A stretch of DNA of 64,000 nucleotides from Aeromicrobium senzhongii. Its GTDB lineage: Bacteria > Actinomycetota > Actinomycetes > Propionibacteriales > Nocardioidaceae. Shown here piece by piece: positions 56,910-64,000 of this stretch. The position numbers and the translations under genes were made by a program. The notes under the pieces were generated by a model, which saw only the letters and a program-made list of their open reading frames with translations, did no database searches and had not been told where the DNA came from. Positions within the stretch are counted from its first letter, which is position 1. Each line of letters starts with the position of its first letter. The stretch covers positions 620,001 through 684,000 of the forward strand of contig NZ_CP060587.1 in assembly GCF_014334735.1 (NCBI RefSeq). The letters run 5' to 3'.

Positions 56910-57932
56910 GTGAGCGTCATGGAGCAGGAGCCGTCGCCGGCCGAGGACCGACCGCGCTGGCGGCGTACCGGCAGGAGTCTGCTGACGGTTCTGGTGATCG
57001 TGGTCGTGCTGGCCGTGGCCGCGGCGCTGGGTGCCGACTTCTGGCTCCGCCGTCATCTCGGTGGGCAGATGGAGGCGCTTCCCGCGGCGATGCCGGTGGG
57101 GGAGCGGCCCCAGAGCACGCCGGACGACTCGATCAACATCCTGCTGCTCGGCAGCGACAAGAGGGTGGACGGATCGGTCGCCGGCCAGCGCAGCGACACC
57201 ATGATGGTCATCCACATCCCGGCCGATCGGAAGTCGGTCAGCCTCGTCAGCATCCCGCGCGACTCGTGGGTGCAGGTACCCGGGCACGGCCCGGCGAAGA
57301 TCAACGCCGCGTTCTCCTGGGGCGGTCCGGCGCTGTCGGTCGCGACCGTCGAGAAGCTCACCGACGTCCGCATGGACCACGTCGCAGTGATCGACTGGGA
57401 GGGCTTCAAGCGGGTGACCGACCTGCTCGGCGGCGTCACCGTGACCATCCCGAAGACGGTCAAGGACGGCTACTCCGGACGGACGTGGGAGGCGGGCACG
57501 TACGAGATGGATGGCAAGACGGCGCTGGCCTACGTGCGCCAGCGTGCCGGGCTCGCCGGCGGTGACCTGGACCGGATCAAGCGGCAGCAGGCGTTCCTGC
57601 GCTCCTTGGCCGGCAAGACCTTGTCGCGTCCGACGTTCACCGATCCCCGCCTGCTCTACAAGGTGCTCGACGCGGTGACGGCCAACCTCGGCGTCGACGA
57701 GGGATGGACGGCCTCCGACATGCGGAACCTGGCCTGGTCGCTGCGATCGGTCCGGTCCCAGGACATCTCCTTCACCGTGGTCCCGCTCAAGTCCCTCGGG
57801 ATGGAGGGCGCCCAGAGCGTGGTCTATCTCGACCGCCCCGAGGGCGAGGAGTTGTGGCAGGCGCTTCGCGAGGACCGACTCTCGGCGTGGATCGGTGAGA
57901 CCGGTACGGGTCTGGCTGATGTGGTCGACTGA
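56910..57932 (+). CDS. LytR-CpsA-Psr (LCP) family glycopolymer transferase
   Basis: A 340-residue protein with a short basic cytoplasmic tail, one helix at about residues 25-48, and an extracytoplasmic LCP domain. Motifs are INILLLGSDKR near residue 75, QRSDTMMVIHI, SLVSIPRDSWV near 114, and the conserved basic set ALAYVRQRAGLAGGDLDRIKRQQAFL near 208-232. LCP enzymes move undecaprenyl-pyrophosphate-linked glycopolymers onto peptidoglycan or arabinogalactan. Next to the exopolysaccharide island it may attach that polymer to the wall (inference). The start at 56910 comes from promoter spacing. Confidence 0.92.
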   Translation: MSVMEQEPSPAEDRPRWRRTGRSLLTVLVIVVVLAVAAALGADFWLRRHLGGQMEALPAAMPVGERPQSTPDDSINILLLGSDKRVDGSVAGQRSDTMMVIHIPADRKSVSLVSIPRDSWVQVPGHGPAKINAAFSWGGPALSVATVEKLTDVRMDHVAVIDWEGFKRVTDLLGGVTVTIPKTVKDGYSGRTWEAGTYEMDGKTALAYVRQRAGLAGGDLDRIKRQQAFLRSLAGKTLSRPTFTDPRLLYKVLDAVTANLGVDEGWTASDMRNLAWSLRSVRSQDISFTVVPLKSLGMEGAQSVVYLDRPEGEELWQALREDRLSAWIGETGTGLADVVD

Positions 57933-57942
57933 ACGGGCCCGG

Positions 57943-57954
57943 TACTGTGGCGCC
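57943..57954 (+). promoter_or_regulatory. Leaderless promoter of SurA-like lipoprotein
   Basis: TACTGT at 57943-57948, six bases, then the ATG at 57955. This rules out the longer frame from 57895. Confidence 0.5.
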
Positions 57955-58581
57955 ATGTCGAAGACCCGCTTGGCCGTTCTCGGGCTCGCCGCGCTGCTGT
58001 TGGCTGGCTGCGGTCCCGTCCATCCCGGTGCTGCCGCCGTCGTCGGCGACACCCGGATTCCCATGTCCGACGTCGACGATGTCGCGAGCGTCTACTGCGC
58101 CGCCTCGAAGCAGCAGGCCCAGCAGGGCGGTGCCGGCAGCGTGGACAGCGCGGCCCTGCGTCGCCAGTCGCTGGCGGATCTGCTCGTCGGCGAGATCGCC
58201 GACCAGATCGCGCAGGAGCGTGACCTCACCATCGAGGTCCCCGCACTCACGGCCGAGGACAAGGCGCAGCTGGAGCAGATGTTCGGCGACCAGGTCGACG
58301 AGGCCGTGAAGCTCGTCGAGCGCAACCAGCGCACCAGCGCGATCGCCCTCGAGCTGGGACGCGAAGCCGCTCCCGCGGGAACCGACGAGGAGCAGCTGGT
58401 CCAGGCCGGCCAGCAGTTGCTCGCCCAGCAGATCGCCGAGTTCGACGTCTCGGTCGATCCCCGGTTCGGTCTGGACGAGACGATCCAGCAGGTCTCGGAG
58501 TCCGGCTCCCTGTCGGTCCCGGGCGGCGAGCTCGACGCCACGGCCATCGAGGATCGGCCCCAGGCCCTGCAGTGCACCTGA
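57955..58581 (+). CDS. Lipoprotein with SurA N-terminal-like domain
   Basis: A 208-residue lipoprotein. The signal peptide ends in the lipobox LLAGC with the lipidated Cys at residue 19. The mature part starts GPVHPGAAAVVGDTRIPMSDVDD, a pattern of SurA/PrsA-type chaperone N-termini (AAVVG...I...DVD), and is helical with many Gln/Glu. No PPIase domain is present, so it would be a foldase-like or assembly chaperone at the outer face of the membrane. The GTG of mazG follows the stop by one base, so the two are co-transcribed. A lipoprotein between mfd and eno is also found in mycobacteria (lpqU region). Confidence 0.8.
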   Translation: MSKTRLAVLGLAALLLAGCGPVHPGAAAVVGDTRIPMSDVDDVASVYCAASKQQAQQGGAGSVDSAALRRQSLADLLVGEIADQIAQERDLTIEVPALTAEDKAQLEQMFGDQVDEAVKLVERNQRTSAIALELGREAAPAGTDEEQLVQAGQQLLAQQIAEFDVSVDPRFGLDETIQQVSESGSLSVPGGELDATAIEDRPQALQCT

Positions 58582-58582
58582 C

Positions 58583-59164
58583 GTGAGCCAGGAGTTCGAT
58601 CGCCTCGTCGAGGTCATGCGGCGGTTGCGGGCGGAGTGCCCGTGGACCCGCGAGCAGACCCACGAGTCCTTGCGTCGCTACGTGATCGAGGAGGCCTACG
58701 AGACGGCCGAGGCGATCGACCTGGCCGACTCGGAGCACCTGCGCGAGGAGCTGGGCGACCTGCTCATGCAGGTCGTGATCCACGCGGCGATCGCCGAGTC
58801 CGACGGCGAGGGCTGGACGACCGACGACGTCGTGCGGGGGATCGCCGACAAGCTCATCCATCGCAGTCCCCACGTCTTCGGGGACGTCACCGTCTCGTCG
58901 GCCGCCGAGGTCGACGCCAACTGGCAGCGACTCAAGGGTGAGCGCAAGCAGCGCCGTCACCCGCTCGAGGGCATCCCCGCCGACCTGCCCGCGCTGATGG
59001 CGGCCGACAAGGTGCTGGGCCGGGTCGACGCCCCGGTCGAGGGCGACGAACTCGGGGCGCGGCTGCTGCGCCTCGTCGCGGAGGCGCGCGCCGCGGGCGT
59101 CGATCCCGAGGCCGAGCTGCGCGCGGCCACGCGTCGCCACGCCGACGGCGTGCAGGACTCCTGA
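58583..59164 (+). CDS. mazG: MazG family nucleoside triphosphate pyrophosphohydrolase
   Basis: A 193-residue protein that hydrolyses (d)NTPs to monophosphates, removing damaged nucleotides. The MazG helical motif is visible: CPWTREQTHESLRRYVIEEAYE near residue 20, then EELGDLLMQVV near 54, together giving E-E-x2-E...E-x2-D. HPHVFG-type sequence (RSPHVFGDV) stands near 94. The second MazG domain of the longer E. coli form is replaced by a helical tail. GTG at 58583 follows the lipoprotein stop directly. Confidence 0.92.
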   Translation: MSQEFDRLVEVMRRLRAECPWTREQTHESLRRYVIEEAYETAEAIDLADSEHLREELGDLLMQVVIHAAIAESDGEGWTTDDVVRGIADKLIHRSPHVFGDVTVSSAAEVDANWQRLKGERKQRRHPLEGIPADLPALMAADKVLGRVDAPVEGDELGARLLRLVAEARAAGVDPEAELRAATRRHADGVQDS

Positions 59165-59192
59165 GCCCGCAGGCTCACGCCGTGTGGCGCCG

Positions 59193-62668
<3,476 letters not shown>

Positions 62669-62670
62669 GC

Positions 62671-63225
62671 ATGGCCGGACGCGGATCGTCACCGTCGTCG
62701 CGTCGACCCACGGGTCGGCGCGACGGCCGGTCGACCCCGCGCACCAGCTCGCGCCCCTCGGTCGCCCCGGTATCGGTCGGCCCCTCGGGGTCCGGCACGC
62801 GCTTCACGGCGCGGGCGCTGATCCTGCTGGGCGTCGCGGTCATGTTGATCGCCTCCTACACGGCCTCGGTCCACGCCTGGTGGCAGCAGCGCTCCGAGAT
62901 CGCGGCCCTGGAGTCGCAGAACCGGCGCACCGAGGCCGAGATCGACGACCTCAAGGACCAGCAGCGACGCTGGAACGATCCGGCGTACATCCGCCAGCAG
63001 GCGCGCGAGCGCTTCGGCTGGGTCATGCCCGGTGAGGTCGGCTACCGCGTCATCGGCGTCGACGGCGAGCTGAAGGGCCAGTCCTCGACGCTCGACGCGC
63101 CTGAGGCGGTGCCGCGTCGGCCCTGGGTCGAACGCCTGTGGGGCTCGGTCGAGGCCGCCGGACAGGCGCCACAGCAGGCCGCACCCGAGACACCTTCCGA
63201 TCCCGCACTGGAGCCCGACGAATGA
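62671..63225 (+). CDS. FtsB/DivIC septum-formation initiator family protein
   Basis: A 184-residue bitopic membrane protein. A Ser/Pro/Arg-rich cytoplasmic tail (1-48) leads to one helix (about 50-68: ARALILLGVAVMLIASYTA). A short coiled coil follows (SEIAALESQNRRTEAEIDDLKDQ), then the family motif WNDPAYIRQQARERFGWVMPGE near residue 108, and a Pro/Ala-rich tail. Such proteins join the FtsQ/FtsL complex that activates septal peptidoglycan synthesis. It starts two bases after the eno stop and overlaps the DUF501 gene as ATGA. Confidence 0.9.
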   Translation: MAGRGSSPSSRRPTGRRDGRSTPRTSSRPSVAPVSVGPSGSGTRFTARALILLGVAVMLIASYTASVHAWWQQRSEIAALESQNRRTEAEIDDLKDQQRRWNDPAYIRQQARERFGWVMPGEVGYRVIGVDGELKGQSSTLDAPEAVPRRPWVERLWGSVEAAGQAPQQAAPETPSDPALEPDE

Positions 63226-63725
63226 TCGACCCGGCCGACATCGAGGCCATCACCGAGCAGCTCGGCCGACCCCCGCGAGGCATGATCGAGGTCTCCTCGC
63301 GTTGTCCCTCGGGCCACCCCAACGGGGTCAAGACCGAGCCCCGGCTGCCCGACGGCACTCCCTTCCCGACGCTGTACTACCTGACGTGTCCGCGCCTGAC
63401 CGGTGCGATCGGCACCCTCGAGGCGTCGGGTCTGATGGCCGAGATGACCGAGCGGCTCCGCAACGAGCCCGAGCTCGCGGCCGCCTACCGGGCCGCGCAC
63501 GAGTCCTACCTCGCCGAGCGTGAGGCGATCGGCCACGTCGACGAGATCGACGGGATCAGCGCCGGCGGCATGCCCGATCGGGTCAAGTGCCTGCACGTGC
63601 TCGTCGCGCACTCGCTGGCCAAGGGCCCGGGCGTCAACCCGCTCGGCGACGAGGCCGTGCGGCTGCTGGGTGACTACTGGGGACACTCCAGCTGCGCTCC
63701 AGCCGCCCAGGCCGACCCCGCCTGA
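63222..63725 (+). CDS. DUF501 family protein
   Basis: A 167-residue cytoplasmic protein of a conserved actinobacterial family of unknown function, found between divIC-like and ppx genes. Recognisable family segments are VSSRCPSGHPNGVKTEPRLPDGTPFPTLYYLTCP (split by loops), the conserved GGMPDRVKCLHVLVAHSLAKG-type region near residue 115, and a final CxP. Conserved Cys and His (RCPSGHP, KCLHVLVAH) look like metal ligands or a catalytic pair, but no activity is known to me. ATG at 63222 overlaps the preceding stop by four bases. Confidence 0.9.
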   Translation: MIDPADIEAITEQLGRPPRGMIEVSSRCPSGHPNGVKTEPRLPDGTPFPTLYYLTCPRLTGAIGTLEASGLMAEMTERLRNEPELAAAYRAAHESYLAEREAIGHVDEIDGISAGGMPDRVKCLHVLVAHSLAKGPGVNPLGDEAVRLLGDYWGHSSCAPAAQADPA

Positions 63726-63755
63726 CCGGCCCGGTCGCGGTGGAGCGGCCCCCGC

Positions 63756-63768
63756 TAGCCTGAACGCC
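63756..63768 (+). promoter_or_regulatory. Leaderless promoter of ppx
   Basis: TAGCCT at 63756-63761, seven bases, then the ATG at 63769. No ribosome binding site is present. Confidence 0.52.
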
Positions 63769-64000
63769 ATGGGTGGGACGACGGTGGCTGCGATCGACTG
63801 TGGGACGAACTCCATCCGGCTGCTGATCGCCCGGATCGACGGCAGCGAGAAGGTCGACCTGACCCGCGAGATGCGCGTCGTGCGGCTCGGTCAGGGCGTC
63901 GACGAGAGCGGATCGCTCGCACCCGAGGCGGTCGAGCGCACGCTCGCCGCCTGCCGCGAGTACGCGCTGGCGATCGAGGCGATGGGGGTCGACGTGGTCT
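63769..64000 (+). CDS. Ppx/GppA exopolyphosphatase family protein, 3'-truncated
   Basis: The first 77 codons of a Ppx/GppA phosphatase, cut by the window edge. VAAIDCGTNSIRLLIARID at residues 6-24 is the phosphate-1 motif of the actin-like ATPase fold, with the family Asp and the GTNS loop. EMRVVRLGQGVDESGSLAPEAVERTLAACREY near 37-68 is the typical next segment. Members hydrolyse polyphosphate or pppGpp. Position after the DUF501 gene matches mycobacterial Rv1026. Confidence 0.92.
   Translation, partial: MGGTTVAAIDCGTNSIRLLIARIDGSEKVDLTREMRVVRLGQGVDESGSLAPEAVERTLAACREYALAIEAMGVDVV

Overview
The window is a GC-rich actinobacterial chromosome segment. Gene content and order (two F420-dependent oxidoreductases, an RpfB-type resuscitation factor, rsmI/metG/tatD/rpfB/rsmA/ispE and glmU/prs/rplY/pth then mfd/mazG/eno/divIC-like/DUF501/ppx) match the conserved mycobacterial-nocardioidal backbone. 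A Nocardioidaceae member such as Aeromicrobium or Nocardioides is the likeliest source, by inference. No rRNA, CRISPR array, transposase, integrase or phage gene was seen.

Layout. 1-0.7 kb: end of a GlpR/SepX-like divisome membrane protein, then tRNA-Ala(CGC). 0.9-1.7 kb: two overlapping fluoride channel genes. 1.7-4.3 kb (-): a YhgE/Pip exporter-like protein with a degenerate ATPase. 4.3-8.6 kb (-): F420 oxidoreductase, sigma factor with a DUF4349 membrane partner, protein O-mannosyltransferase. 8.7-17.8 kb (+): rsmI, fgd, metG, tatD, rpfB, rsmA, ispE and an ABC-F ATPase, mostly with overlapping ends. 17.8-18.5 kb: a MarR regulator with its own palindromic operator, then an atypical tRNA-Gln. 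18.6-23.7 kb: a glycosyltransferase, then glmU, prs, a small membrane protein, rplY with a structured leader, and pth.

23.7-50.6 kb is an exopolysaccharide island lying between pth and mfd. It holds a low-molecular-weight tyrosine phosphatase, Wzx-type flippase, pyruvyl transferase, GT-C enzyme, fused Wzz/BY-kinase, a large secreted beta-helix protein, a GT2-GT4 fusion, more GT4 and GT2 enzymes, a 1785-residue secreted LamG/PKD protein, a Wzy-like polymerase and a CDP-alcohol phosphotransferase. A paralogous beta-helix protein and an LCP-family ligase lie just beyond mfd. Together they suggest a Wzx/Wzy-dependent, probably pyruvylated, surface polysaccharide with dedicated secreted proteins. 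No standard initiating phosphoglycosyltransferase is in the window.

57.9-64 kb returns to the core: SurA-like lipoprotein, mazG, a cysteine hydrolase with an NCS1 permease (-), eno, an FtsB/DivIC-like protein, DUF501 protein and the start of ppx.

A recurrent regulatory pattern is a -10 hexamer of the form TAnnnT (once CAGGAT) placed 6-7 bases before the start codon, implying leaderless transcripts for about ten genes. The same pattern precedes a 16-codon reading frame whose stop overlaps the start of the BY-kinase gene. Starts below were chosen from this pattern, ribosome binding sites and overlaps; all functions are from sequence reading, not from database searches.
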